Positions 30,349-38,761 of a stretch of DNA of 64,000 nt are shown here, piece after piece. The stretch covers positions 1-64,000 of the forward strand of contig CBDCBG010000006.1 of assembly GCA_965214325.1 (NCBI GenBank). Reading direction: 5' to 3'. The stretch's first letter is position 1; the number at the start of each line of letters is the position of its first letter. Below the pieces are notes generated by a model. That model was given only the letters and a program-made list of their open reading frames with translations, was not told where the DNA came from and searched no databases. The translations under genes were made by a program, and so were the position numbers. This DNA is from JAJEFO01 sp965214325 (lineage in GTDB: Bacteria; Pseudomonadota; Alphaproteobacteria; Rhodobacterales; Rhodobacteraceae).

Positions 30349-31215
30349 ATGGCAACGAAAGCTTCTCGATCAGCAGCCCGCATGATGCTGGCGCCTGCAG
30401 TGGTCCTGCTACTGGGATGGATGCTGCTGCCCCTGCTGTCGACCCTTTGGTTCTCGTTCCGGAAGTACCTGCCGTTGCGGGGAGGTGACCTGGGATTTGC
30501 CGGCTTCGACAACTACGTCCGTTTCGTCACGTCGAGTTCCTTTTGGCCAAGTGTGGTTACCACGCTCTTCATCGTCGTCGGCGTGCTGCTGATCACGGTC
30601 GTGCTTGGCGTTCTGCTCGCGATGCTGCTTGATCAGCCGATGTGGGGGCAGGGGGTCGTCCGAATACTGGTCATCGCCCCGTTCTTTGTCATGCCGACGG
30701 TCTCTGCGCTTGTGTGGAAGAACATGTTCATGGACCCGGTGAACGGGATTCTCGCGCACCTCTGGAAATTCTTCGGCGCGCAGCCAATCGAGTGGATCAG
30801 CGACGTGTCGTTGGGCTCGATCGTGATGATCGTTTCATGGCAGTGGCTGCCCTTCGCGACGTTGATCCTGCTGACAGCCATTCAGTCGCTTGATGTGGAG
30901 CAGCTTGAAGCCGCCGAGATGGACGGTGCGCCTCCGCTCAAGCGCTTTGCCTTCATCATCCTGCCGCATCTAAGCCGTGCCATCACGATCGTGATCCTGA
31001 TCCAGACGATCTTCCTGCTGTCCATCTTCGCGGAGATCTTCGTGACCACCGGCGGCGCGTTCGGGACGCGAACGCTGACCTACCTCATTTTTCAGCGCGT
31101 GCTAGAAAGCCAGAACGTGGGTCTCGGTTCGGCGGGCGGCGTCTACGCCATTATCCTTGCCAACATCGTTGCGATTTTCCTCATGCGCATCGTCGGCAAG
31201 AACCTGGATGCGTGA
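30349..31215 (+). CDS. smoF: ABC polyol transporter, inner-membrane permease 1
   Basis: A 288-residue MalF-type permease with about six membrane segments, beginning AARMMLAPAVVLLLGWMLLP. The EAA loop that docks on the ATPase reads EQLEAAEMDGAPPLKRFAFI. It starts at ATG 30349 after GGGGAGAAATATCC and lies 13 bases before smoG. Confidence 0.88.
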   Translation: MATKASRSAARMMLAPAVVLLLGWMLLPLLSTLWFSFRKYLPLRGGDLGFAGFDNYVRFVTSSSFWPSVVTTLFIVVGVLLITVVLGVLLAMLLDQPMWGQGVVRILVIAPFFVMPTVSALVWKNMFMDPVNGILAHLWKFFGAQPIEWISDVSLGSIVMIVSWQWLPFATLILLTAIQSLDVEQLEAAEMDGAPPLKRFAFIILPHLSRAITIVILIQTIFLLSIFAEIFVTTGGAFGTRTLTYLIFQRVLESQNVGLGSAGGVYAIILANIVAIFLMRIVGKNLDA

Positions 31216-31228
31216 GGGAGGGACAATC

Positions 31229-32059
31229 ATGGCACGCGAAGTAAAACCCAACCGCAAGCTTCTGAACACCGTTGTCGCATGGGCGATCGGGCTTCTCATC
31301 TTCTTTCCGATCCTCTGGACGATCCTGACAAGCTTCAAGACCGAGGCACAGGCGATCAGCGATCCGCCGCTGTTCCTGTTCTTCGATTGGACGCTGGAGA
31401 ATTACAGCATAGTGCAGGAACGTTCGAACTATATGCGCTTTCTCTGGAATTCGGTGATCATCGCGGGCGGCTCGACGCTCCTGGGAATCATCGTGGCGGT
31501 TCCGGCAGCGTGGTCGATGGCATTCGTGCCGTCGAGGCGGACAAAGGACATTCTGCTCTGGATGCTCTCAACCAAGATGCTGCCGGCGGTGGGCGTCCTC
31601 TATCCCATCTATCTCGGCTTCATCGGCCTTGGATTGCTCGACACCCGTATCGGGCTGGTGATCGTGCTCATGCTGATCAATTTGCCGATCATCGTCTGGA
31701 TGCTCTACACCTATTTCCGCGAGATTCCGGGCGAAATCCTTGAGGCCGCAAGAATGGACGGCGCGTCGCTCCGGGAGGAGATATTCTATGTCCTGACGCC
31801 GATGGCCATCCCCGGGATCGCCTCGACCATCCTTCTGAACCTGATTCTGGCATGGAACGAAGCCTTCTGGACGTTGAACCTCACGGCGGCCAAGGCAGCC
31901 CCGCTCACCGCGTTCATCGCCAGCTATTCGAGCCCGGAGGGCCTGTTCTTTGCCAAGCTCAGCGCGGCATCGACGATGGCCATCGCGCCGATCCTCATCC
32001 TCGGCTGGTTCAGCCAGAAACAACTCGTCCGCGGCCTCACGTTCGGCGCGGTCAAATAA
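31229..32059 (+). CDS. smoG: ABC polyol transporter, inner-membrane permease 2
   Basis: A 276-residue MalG-type permease. Membrane segments include VVAWAIGLLIFFPILWTIL, and the EAA loop reads GEILEAARMDGASLREEIFY. ATG 31229 is chosen because GAGGGA precedes it and the first membrane helix then falls at the normal place. It pairs with the upstream permease to form the channel. Confidence 0.9.
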   Translation: MAREVKPNRKLLNTVVAWAIGLLIFFPILWTILTSFKTEAQAISDPPLFLFFDWTLENYSIVQERSNYMRFLWNSVIIAGGSTLLGIIVAVPAAWSMAFVPSRRTKDILLWMLSTKMLPAVGVLYPIYLGFIGLGLLDTRIGLVIVLMLINLPIIVWMLYTYFREIPGEILEAARMDGASLREEIFYVLTPMAIPGIASTILLNLILAWNEAFWTLNLTAAKAAPLTAFIASYSSPEGLFFAKLSAASTMAIAPILILGWFSQKQLVRGLTFGAVK

Positions 32060-32070
32060 GGAGCTAGCAA

Positions 32071-33078
32071 ATGGGACGCATAACTCTTGATAAGGTGTCG
32101 AAGAGTTTCGGCGAAGTCGAGGTCATCCCGCCCCTGGACCTGACAATTGACGACAGCGAATTCTGTGTCTTTGTCGGCCCGTCCGGATGCGGCAAGTCCA
32201 CGTTGCTGCGCCTGATCGCCGGGCTGGAGGACATCAGTTCGGGAACGATCGAGATCGACGGGGAAGACGCCACCGACATTCCGCCCGCGAAGCGTGGCCT
32301 GGCAATGGTGTTCCAGTCCTATGCGCTGTATCCGCACATGAGCGTTCGCAAGAACATCGCGTTTCCGATGCGGATGGCGAACGTCCCGAAGGACGAGCAG
32401 GAAAGGCGCATCGAGGCTGCGGCTCGAGCGCTGAATCTCACCGACTACCTTGATCGCCGGCCCGGCCAGCTGTCCGGTGGCCAGCGTCAACGCGTCGCGA
32501 TCGGCCGGGCCATCGTGCGCGAGCCTGCGGCGTTCCTGTTCGACGAGCCCCTGTCGAACCTCGATGCGGCGCTGCGAGTTGGCATGCGGCTGGAAATCTC
32601 GGAGCTTCACAAGCGACTCGACACGACGATGATCTACGTCACCCACGACCAGGTCGAGGCAATGACCATGGCCGACAAGATCGTGGTGTTGCAGGCCGGC
32701 GTGATCGAGCAGGTGGGCTCACCGCTGGAACTCTACCGCCGGCCGCAGAACGTGTTCGTTGCCGGATTCATCGGGTCACCGAAGATGAACCTGATCGAGG
32801 GTGCGGAAGCCCAGAAGCGCAACGCGCACACGATCGGCATCCGACCCGAACACATTGACGTGACAGCCGGTGGCGAGGGTGATTGGTCGGGCAAGGTCGG
32901 GGTTGCCGAACATCTTGGCTCGGACACGTTCTTTCACATACATGAGACCGGGCTTGCCGAGATCGTCACTGTCCGCGCAACGGGTGAGGTCAGTTTCAGC
33001 CACGGTGACCTTATCGGGCTCAGCCCGCGCGCCGACCTGATCCACAAGTTCGACTCGAAGGGTCTTCGGATCGAATGA
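32071..33078 (+). CDS. smoK: ABC polyol transporter, ATP-binding subunit
   Basis: A 335-residue MalK/UgpC-type ATPase. Walker A is GPSGCGKST, the signature LSGGQRQRVAIGRA, Walker B FLFDEPLSNLDA, and the switch His is in VTHDQVEA. A C-terminal regulatory TOBE-like domain follows from about residue 240. It starts 11 bases after smoG, and its stop overlaps the start of the smoS remnant (ATGA). Confidence 0.93.
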   Translation: MGRITLDKVSKSFGEVEVIPPLDLTIDDSEFCVFVGPSGCGKSTLLRLIAGLEDISSGTIEIDGEDATDIPPAKRGLAMVFQSYALYPHMSVRKNIAFPMRMANVPKDEQERRIEAAARALNLTDYLDRRPGQLSGGQRQRVAIGRAIVREPAAFLFDEPLSNLDAALRVGMRLEISELHKRLDTTMIYVTHDQVEAMTMADKIVVLQAGVIEQVGSPLELYRRPQNVFVAGFIGSPKMNLIEGAEAQKRNAHTIGIRPEHIDVTAGGEGDWSGKVGVAEHLGSDTFFHIHETGLAEIVTVRATGEVSFSHGDLIGLSPRADLIHKFDSKGLRIE

Positions 33079-33353
33079 CGCGGCTTGACGGAAAGACAAC
33101 GTCTTCCGCCGTGTCCAGGCGAAGAGCAGGCGTGGGCTCCGCTATCGACATGAAGCGACCGCGGCAGACCGGAAGTGCTTCTGGCACGGCGTCTATCGAC
33201 GTCGGGACATACGTGACCGGAGCATTTCCTGCCGGCGGCGAAGGTCATTGCATCGGCGCGACAACCCATCACGTGGATGGCGGACGATGGGTGAGTGGAC
33301 TCCTGTGGCGACGTCGGACACCGGTGCAATTCCGCTGCCGGACTCAAACCTGA
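33075..33353 (+). pseudogene. smoS: Sorbitol dehydrogenase smoS, internally deleted remnant
   Basis: Starts MTRLDGKT, overlapping the smoK stop exactly where smoS begins in related operons. Near its end it reads AFPAGGEGHCIGATTHHVDG followed by GRWVS, which aligns with the SDR polyol dehydrogenase C-terminus (FLAS.EADYIVAQTYNVDGG). About 200 residues including the Ser-Tyr-Lys active site are missing. The transporter genes before it are intact, so uptake may persist without this enzyme. Confidence 0.7.
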
Positions 33354-33536
33354 GCAAGCTTGCGCCCGAAGCCGAGATACCGATTTGCGTCCGGCACAAG
33401 TTGACACCCGGGATTGTCCGCACAGGGGTAGTGAACTTTCACCGAGCGCACCAGGCTTGGCACCTTCATCATCGGCTGATGCAGCGAGGAGCCGCTCTGG
33501 ATTGGGCGATCATCGGTGCAGGTGTGCGTGACAACG
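33287..33536 (+). pseudogene. mtlK: Mannitol 2-dehydrogenase mtlK, N-terminal fragment
   Basis: Reads MGEWTPVATSDTG, then LTPGIVRTGVVNFHRAHQAW and ALDWAIIGAGV. This is the N-terminal nucleotide-binding region of mannitol/fructuronate dehydrogenases (consensus GI.HIG.GNFHRAHQA). The remaining roughly 400 codons are absent because the second TnpB element begins near 33530. It was the last gene of the smo-type operon. Confidence 0.85.
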
Positions 33537-34582
33537 CAGGCGAAGTCGAACCGGCAATGGCTTGGGACGACGCTTGAGAGCCAGCGCCTGCCCTGCAGCG
33601 CCGGGCTCGAGGAACGCATCGACCGCTGCCGCAAGACCGGCCGCAGCCTGACCTCCTTCGACCGGTGCAAGGCGCTGACGGAATGCCGCCGAGAGCTTCC
33701 GGAGATGGCGTCCGTGGCGGTGGCCGTCCGGCGCGGCACGCTCAAGCGCCTGCAGGAGGCCTTCATGGGGTTCTTCCGCCGCGTCGCGAAGGGCGGCGCG
33801 CCCGGCTTCCCCCGCTTCAAGGGATGCCGCTTCCTCGACGGCATCGGCATCGTGTCCGGCGTGAAGGTCGGGAACGGCAGGCCGATGACGGTCCGCCGGA
33901 AGGGCGGGAACCCGCATCCTGACGGCAGGCCGGTCTCGGCCGTCCTCGAGCGCACGGACGGACGCTGGCGCGCCCTCACCTGCTTCGCGGTCGAGGCAGG
34001 GGAGGGCGCCGGCAACGGGCGCGGGAGCGCGCGACGGAAGAAGGCGAGCCGTCGCCGCAAGATCGCGAACCGCCGCCACGACCGGCACCGTCATGCGAGC
34101 CCGGACCTGGCGGCGAAGGCCGGGACCGTCGCCGTCGAGGGCCTGAACGTCAAGGGAATGACGAAGGGCGCGAAGGGCACGCTCGAGGAGCCGGGCGCGA
34201 ACGTCCCGCGGAAGTCCGGCCTGAACCGCGTCATCCTCGACACGGGCTGGACGGCGCCCTGCCGGAATGCAAGGCGGCCGTCGTCATCAAGGTTCCGGCA
34301 CCAGGCACGTCAGGAACAAGCCACGAGTGCGGAGCGGTCGGCAGACGCTCACGCGGAACCGGGGACGGCTTCACCTGCACGGCCTGCGGGCATGCAGCGC
34401 ATGCCGGCATCGATGCGGCGAGGAACGTCCTGGACCGCGCCCCTGGCGCCGGTCCGGGAGGCGACGAGGCGTCCGGGACCGACGCGTCCGCACGGCGAGG
34501 AGCGTTGGCATCGGCCACTTCGACGACCCGCGAAATCGTTGCGAGGGTGGCCTGATGGTCACTCATGCATATGATGCCCCAA
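33537..34582 (+). pseudogene. tnpB: TnpB element copy B, defective
   Basis: Enters tnpB at QAKSNRQW, lacking the first 15-20 codons and the left end. It then runs through LEERIDRCRKTGRSL and RELPEMASVAVAVRRGTLKR. About 37 residues around the first RuvC Asp are deleted (AGNG joins directly to RGSARRKKASRR). A further indel near 34258 shifts the zinc-ribbon part, which is readable in the next frame as FTCTACGHAAHAGIDAARNV. The native stop TGA is at 34553-34555 and the right end lies near 34582. It is dead as a nuclease but preserves the uninterrupted sequence that reveals the insertions in copy A. Confidence 0.85.
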
Positions 34583-34695
34583 CTGTGGCCTTACAACCGA
34601 GACGTTTCCCGATGAAGGCCGATTTCAGGCACCAGGCAATTTGATGAACGGGAATCGCGGAAGGAACCAGCCGCCCCACTGCGAGGAGAATCCAC

Positions 34696-36327
34696 ATGAA
34701 AGTCAATGCCGTTGCGACCAAACCGTTCGACGATCAGGAACCCGGTACGTCGGGATTGCGAAAGAAGACACGGGTCTTCATGCAGCCGAACTATCTGGAA
34801 AACTTTGTGCAAGCGATCTTCAACGTAATCGGCGGCGGCGATGGCAAGACATTCGTGGTGGGCGGCGATGGCCGCTTTTTCAATGCCGAGGCCATCCAGA
34901 CCATCGTCAGGATCGCGGCGGCAAACGGCACGGCAAGACTCCTGGTGGGCGGCGACGGTATCCTTTCGACGCCGGCTGCATCGCATCTCATACGCAAGAA
35001 CGAGGCCGACGGCGGGTTTATCCTGTCCGCAAGCCACAATCCGGGCGGCATCGACGAGGACTTTGGCGTGAAATTCAACGCGTCCAATGGCGGACCGGCG
35101 CCGGAGGGGCTCACTGCCAGGATGTTCGACGCGACCAAGGCGATCGAGAGATACTCGATTGCGGAATCCGATGATGTCGATCTGGGCCGGATCGGGATAG
35201 CCAACCGTGGCGGAATGCGGATCGAGGTGGTCGATCCGGTCAAGGACTACCTCGAGCTGATGGCGCAGATCTTTGACTTTGGCGCAATTCGCGAACTCTT
35301 TGCCGGCGGATTCGAAATGCGCTTTGATGCCATGCATGCCGTGACCGGGCCATATGCGCATGCAATTCTGGTAGATCGCCTCGGAGCGCCCAAGGGAACC
35401 GTGATCAACGGCATGCCCAAGGTTGACTTTGGCAAGGGCCATCCCGACCCGAACCCAATATGGGCAAGGCCGCTCGTGGACTTGATGATGTCCGACGCCG
35501 CGCCAGATCTTGGCGCGGCGTCGGACGGCGATGGCGACCGCAACATGATTGTCGGGCGAGGGGCATATGTGACACCTTCGGACAGTCTCGCGATCCTGGC
35601 CGCCAACTCGCATCTCGTGCCGGCCTATTCTGACGGACTGGCCGGAATCGCGCGGTCGATGCCGACGAGCGCCGCGAGCGACCGCGTTGCCGAGCGGCTC
35701 GGCATCGGTGCCCATGAGACGCCAACCGGCTGGAAATTCTTCGGAAATCTCCTTGATGCCGACAAGGTCACGATCTGCGGAGAAGAGAGTGCCGGCACCG
35801 GGTCCAACCATGTTCGGGAAAAGGACGGGCTGTGGGCCGTGCTGCTCTGGCTCAACATCCTCGCCAAGCGCAGGATCTCCGTTGCCGAAGTCCTGAAGGA
35901 TCACTGGCGCACCTACGGGCGCGACTACTATTCGCGCCACGATTTCGAAGCCGTTGAATCCGGCAAGGCCAATGCGCTCGTCGATGAACTGGGTGGCAAG
36001 CTTGCAGAGATGCCGGGCCAGAGCTTCGCGGGCGCGATGGTAAGCGCCGCAGACGAGTTTTCCTACAACGATCCCGTGGACGGGGCGGTCAGCAGCAACC
36101 AGGGAATCCGCATCTTTTTCGAAAGCGGCGGCCGGGCGGTGTTCCGCCTGGCAGGAACCGGAACGCAAGGCGCGACGCTGCGAATCTATCTCGAGCAATA
36201 CGAGCCTGTCGACGGGAACCACGACCGGGATCCCCAGGAGGCGTTGCTGGCGATTCGAAATGCTGCCTACGCGATCTGCCGCCTGGAAGCGTATCTGGGC
36301 CGCACGGAACCGGACGTGCGAACCTGA
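34696..36327 (+). CDS. pgm: Phosphoglucomutase (alpha-D-glucose phosphate-specific)
   Basis: A 543-residue enzyme interconverting glucose-1-phosphate and glucose-6-phosphate. The phosphoserine loop is SASHNPGG (about residues 111-118), the metal-binding loop DGDGDR (about 279-284), and the sugar-binding loop CGEESAGTGSNH. ATG 34696 follows GCGAGGAGAAT. It lies alone between the TnpB element and ribB. Confidence 0.95.
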   Translation: MKVNAVATKPFDDQEPGTSGLRKKTRVFMQPNYLENFVQAIFNVIGGGDGKTFVVGGDGRFFNAEAIQTIVRIAAANGTARLLVGGDGILSTPAASHLIRKNEADGGFILSASHNPGGIDEDFGVKFNASNGGPAPEGLTARMFDATKAIERYSIAESDDVDLGRIGIANRGGMRIEVVDPVKDYLELMAQIFDFGAIRELFAGGFEMRFDAMHAVTGPYAHAILVDRLGAPKGTVINGMPKVDFGKGHPDPNPIWARPLVDLMMSDAAPDLGAASDGDGDRNMIVGRGAYVTPSDSLAILAANSHLVPAYSDGLAGIARSMPTSAASDRVAERLGIGAHETPTGWKFFGNLLDADKVTICGEESAGTGSNHVREKDGLWAVLLWLNILAKRRISVAEVLKDHWRTYGRDYYSRHDFEAVESGKANALVDELGGKLAEMPGQSFAGAMVSAADEFSYNDPVDGAVSSNQGIRIFFESGGRAVFRLAGTGTQGATLRIYLEQYEPVDGNHDRDPQEALLAIRNAAYAICRLEAYLGRTEPDVRT

Positions 36328-36654
36328 GGAATTGCGAATCTGGGTGAACGCTTTGCAGGTCACCGAACCAAACAGGCAGGAAACCGCTCCAAACCGCATG
36401 GGCGCATATTTCTGACGAGGGACCCTCAGCCGAAACCGACGGAATGATGCCGGACCTTCACGACGCCTGGCTGCACGCCCTGCGGTCGGGATCATCGCTT
36501 GAGTAGTCCCGATCATGTCGGCGGCTCCTCCGGCGAGCGCGATTTCGGTTGCGACATGCGGAATCCATGTGATTTCCGCTGCGGCGTTGCCTCTGGTTTT
36601 CGTTCCCGCACTGGGCTATTGGCGACACTGCAAACGCAAGTCCGGGGTCTTCCG
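36328..36654. other. 327 bp between pgm and ribB without a recognised gene
   Basis: No FMN riboswitch segments and no convincing gene. A plus-strand frame has a hydrophobic stretch (VISAAALPLVFVPALGYW) that could be a membrane-protein relic, but I cannot assign it. The promoter of ribB-ribH-nusB should lie here. Confidence 0.45.
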
Positions 36655-37779
36655 ATGTCAACAGAAGCCGCACGAGAGGTTGAAGACCACTGGCGCGACG
36701 CCATTTCCTCGATCGAGGAAATCACCGAGGATGCGCGGAACGGGCGCATGTTCATTCTCGTCGATCACGAGGATCGGGAAAACGAGGGTGACCTGGTCAT
36801 TCCGGCCCAAATGGCAACGCCCGAGGCGATAAATTTCATGGCGACGCACGGGCGGGGGCTGATCTGCCTTTCGTTGACCGGCGAGCGCTGCGACGCGCTC
36901 GGCCTGCCCTTGATGGCGTCCCACAATTCCTCGCGGCACGAGACGGCATTCACGGTTTCCATAGAGGCGCGGGAAGGCGTCACGACCGGGATTTCCGCCC
37001 ATGATCGCGCAAGGACGGTCGCGGCGGCGATCGACCAGTCCACGACCGGTGCAGACATTGCGACCCCGGGACACATTTTCCCCTTGCGCGCACGCGACGG
37101 CGGTGTGCTCGTGCGCGCAGGCCACACGGAGGCTGCGGTTGACGTGTCGCGCCTGGCGGGCCTGAACCCGTCGGCCGTGATCTGCGAGATCATGAACGAG
37201 GACGGCACGATGAGCCGTCTTCCGGACTTGGTCGCGTTTGCGCAACGGCACGGCCTGAAGATCGGCACGATCAGTGACCTCATTGCCTACCGTCGCCGCC
37301 ATGACAACCTTGTCGCGGTCACTAGCCGCAGGACGGTCACGTCGGAATTCGGAGGCGCATGGGAGATGCGGATCTATTCGGACACCGCCCATGGCGACGA
37401 GCATATCGTGTTGATCAAGGGTGACATCTCATCGCCGGAACCCTGCCTTGTCAGGATGCATGCATTGGATCCGATGCTTGATGTGCTTGGGCTTGGGCCG
37501 GCAGGGCGACGGAACGAGTTCGGCGATGCCATGCAGCTCGTCGCGAGCGAAGGACGCGGTGTCCTGGTGCTGCTCAGGGACACGACGATGAAGCTGAGGG
37601 GCGGAGACAGCGTTTCGCCGCAGACGCTCAGGCAGTATGGCCTGGGAGCCCAGATCCTGTCCTCGCTCGGGCTGTCGGACCTGGTTCTCTTGACCAATTC
37701 GCCCAAGCCAAGGGTCGTGGGACTCGAGGCATATGGCCTCGAAATAGTCGGCACCCGCAAGATTTCGGATCTTGGCTGA
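36655..37779 (+). CDS. ribB: 3,4-dihydroxy-2-butanone 4-phosphate synthase with degenerate GTP cyclohydrolase II domain
   Basis: A 374-residue protein. Residues 10-215 form the DHBP synthase domain, with HEDRENEGD (Mg binding), HIFPL and RAGHTEAAVD. The C-terminal part has the GCH II fold (GDISSPEPCLVRMHALDPML, GTRKISDLG) but lacks its zinc-binding CXXC-type cysteines and the usual RIHSEC stretch. The cyclohydrolase activity is therefore probably absent and must come from another gene. ATG 36655 is chosen because conserved sequence begins soon after; upstream codons look noncoding. Its stop overlaps the ribH start by one base. Confidence 0.9.
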   Translation: MSTEAAREVEDHWRDAISSIEEITEDARNGRMFILVDHEDRENEGDLVIPAQMATPEAINFMATHGRGLICLSLTGERCDALGLPLMASHNSSRHETAFTVSIEAREGVTTGISAHDRARTVAAAIDQSTTGADIATPGHIFPLRARDGGVLVRAGHTEAAVDVSRLAGLNPSAVICEIMNEDGTMSRLPDLVAFAQRHGLKIGTISDLIAYRRRHDNLVAVTSRRTVTSEFGGAWEMRIYSDTAHGDEHIVLIKGDISSPEPCLVRMHALDPMLDVLGLGPAGRRNEFGDAMQLVASEGRGVLVLLRDTTMKLRGGDSVSPQTLRQYGLGAQILSSLGLSDLVLLTNSPKPRVVGLEAYGLEIVGTRKISDLG

Positions 37780-38291
37780 TGGCCGGGCAGTCCCGCCATG
37801 CACTCGAACTTCCATCGTTCGAGACTCCGCCGAAGGTGTTGATTGTCGTCGCTCCCTACTACGTCGATATCGCGACTGATCTCGTAGGCGGTGCTCGCGC
37901 CGAGCTGGCGAAGGTCTCGGCGATGGCCGATCTGGTCGAGGTGCCGGGTGCACTGGAAGTGCCGACGGCCATTGGCATTGCATTCAGGCAGGCCGATTAC
38001 GACGGCTTCGTCGCGCTGGGCTGCGTGATTCGAGGCGAGACGACGCATTACGAGGCCGTGTGTGACAATTCGAACCGGGCGTTGCAGCTCCTGGGCGTGG
38101 ACGGCGCCTGCATAGGCAATGGGATCCTGACGGTGGAAACCCGCGAACAGGCAGCCGTGCGCGCGAATCCGGACAACGGAAACAAGGGTGGTGGCGCTGC
38201 GGCCGCGGCGCTCAGTCTCATTGCGCTCAAGCGGCGATTCGGTTCATCGAAGAGTGAGGTCGGGTCCGGACAGGTCTCCGGTTCCGCATGA
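37779..38291 (+). CDS. ribH: 6,7-dimethyl-8-ribityllumazine synthase
   Basis: A 170-residue enzyme joining the two riboflavin precursors. Conserved parts are VLIVVAPYYVDIATDLVGGA, EVPGALEVPTAI and LGCVIRGETTHYEAV, with the catalytic His, and GNGILTVETREQA. A short Ser/Gly-rich tail follows residue 155. It overlaps ribB and nusB, so the three genes are translated together. Confidence 0.96.
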   Translation: MAGQSRHALELPSFETPPKVLIVVAPYYVDIATDLVGGARAELAKVSAMADLVEVPGALEVPTAIGIAFRQADYDGFVALGCVIRGETTHYEAVCDNSNRALQLLGVDGACIGNGILTVETREQAAVRANPDNGNKGGGAAAAALSLIALKRRFGSSKSEVGSGQVSGSA

Positions 38292-38761
38292 ACCCTGAAC
38301 TGCAGATGCGAAGCGTCGCAAGGCTCCATGCGGTGCAGGCGTTGTTCCAGATGGAAGCGAGCGGCCAGTCAGCGACGACCGTTCAGAAAGAGTTCGAGGA
38401 TCACCGATTTGCCGAAGAGCTCGACGGACTGGAACTGGCGGCGGGCGATCGGGATCTCTTTCGAAGGCTTGTCGACGATGCCGTGACGTGGCAGGCGCGG
38501 ATTGACCAGATGACGGAACGGGCACTTGTGGCCAAGTGGCCGATTGACCGGATCGATCCCGTCCTGCGTGCGCTGTTTCGCGCGGCGGGTGCGGAACTGG
38601 TCTGTGGCGAAGTGCCGCCACGGGTGACAATTTCCGAGTTTGTGGATGTGGCGAAGGCGTTCTCTCCCGAGGGTCGGCAAAGGGGCTTCGTGAACGCGGT
38701 GCTGGACCATATGGCACGCGAGGCCCGGCCAGATGCGTTCCAGGAAAAGGTGCGAAGCTAG
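38288..38761 (+). CDS. nusB: Transcription antitermination factor NusB
   Basis: A 157-residue all-helical protein that with NusE binds boxA RNA during rRNA transcription. It shows RSVARLHAVQALFQME at the N-terminus and VTISEFVDVAKAF followed by FVNAVLDHMA near the C-terminus. It starts at an ATGA overlap with ribH. The stop TAG shares the palindrome CTAG with the stop of convergent sdaA. Confidence 0.96.
   Translation: MNPELQMRSVARLHAVQALFQMEASGQSATTVQKEFEDHRFAEELDGLELAAGDRDLFRRLVDDAVTWQARIDQMTERALVAKWPIDRIDPVLRALFRAAGAELVCGEVPPRVTISEFVDVAKAFSPEGRQRGFVNAVLDHMAREARPDAFQEKVRS

Noticed and set aside
33344..34094. Minus-strand frames opposite tnpB copy B
   Set aside because: Antisense shadows; the plus strand shows TnpB motifs and matches copy A.
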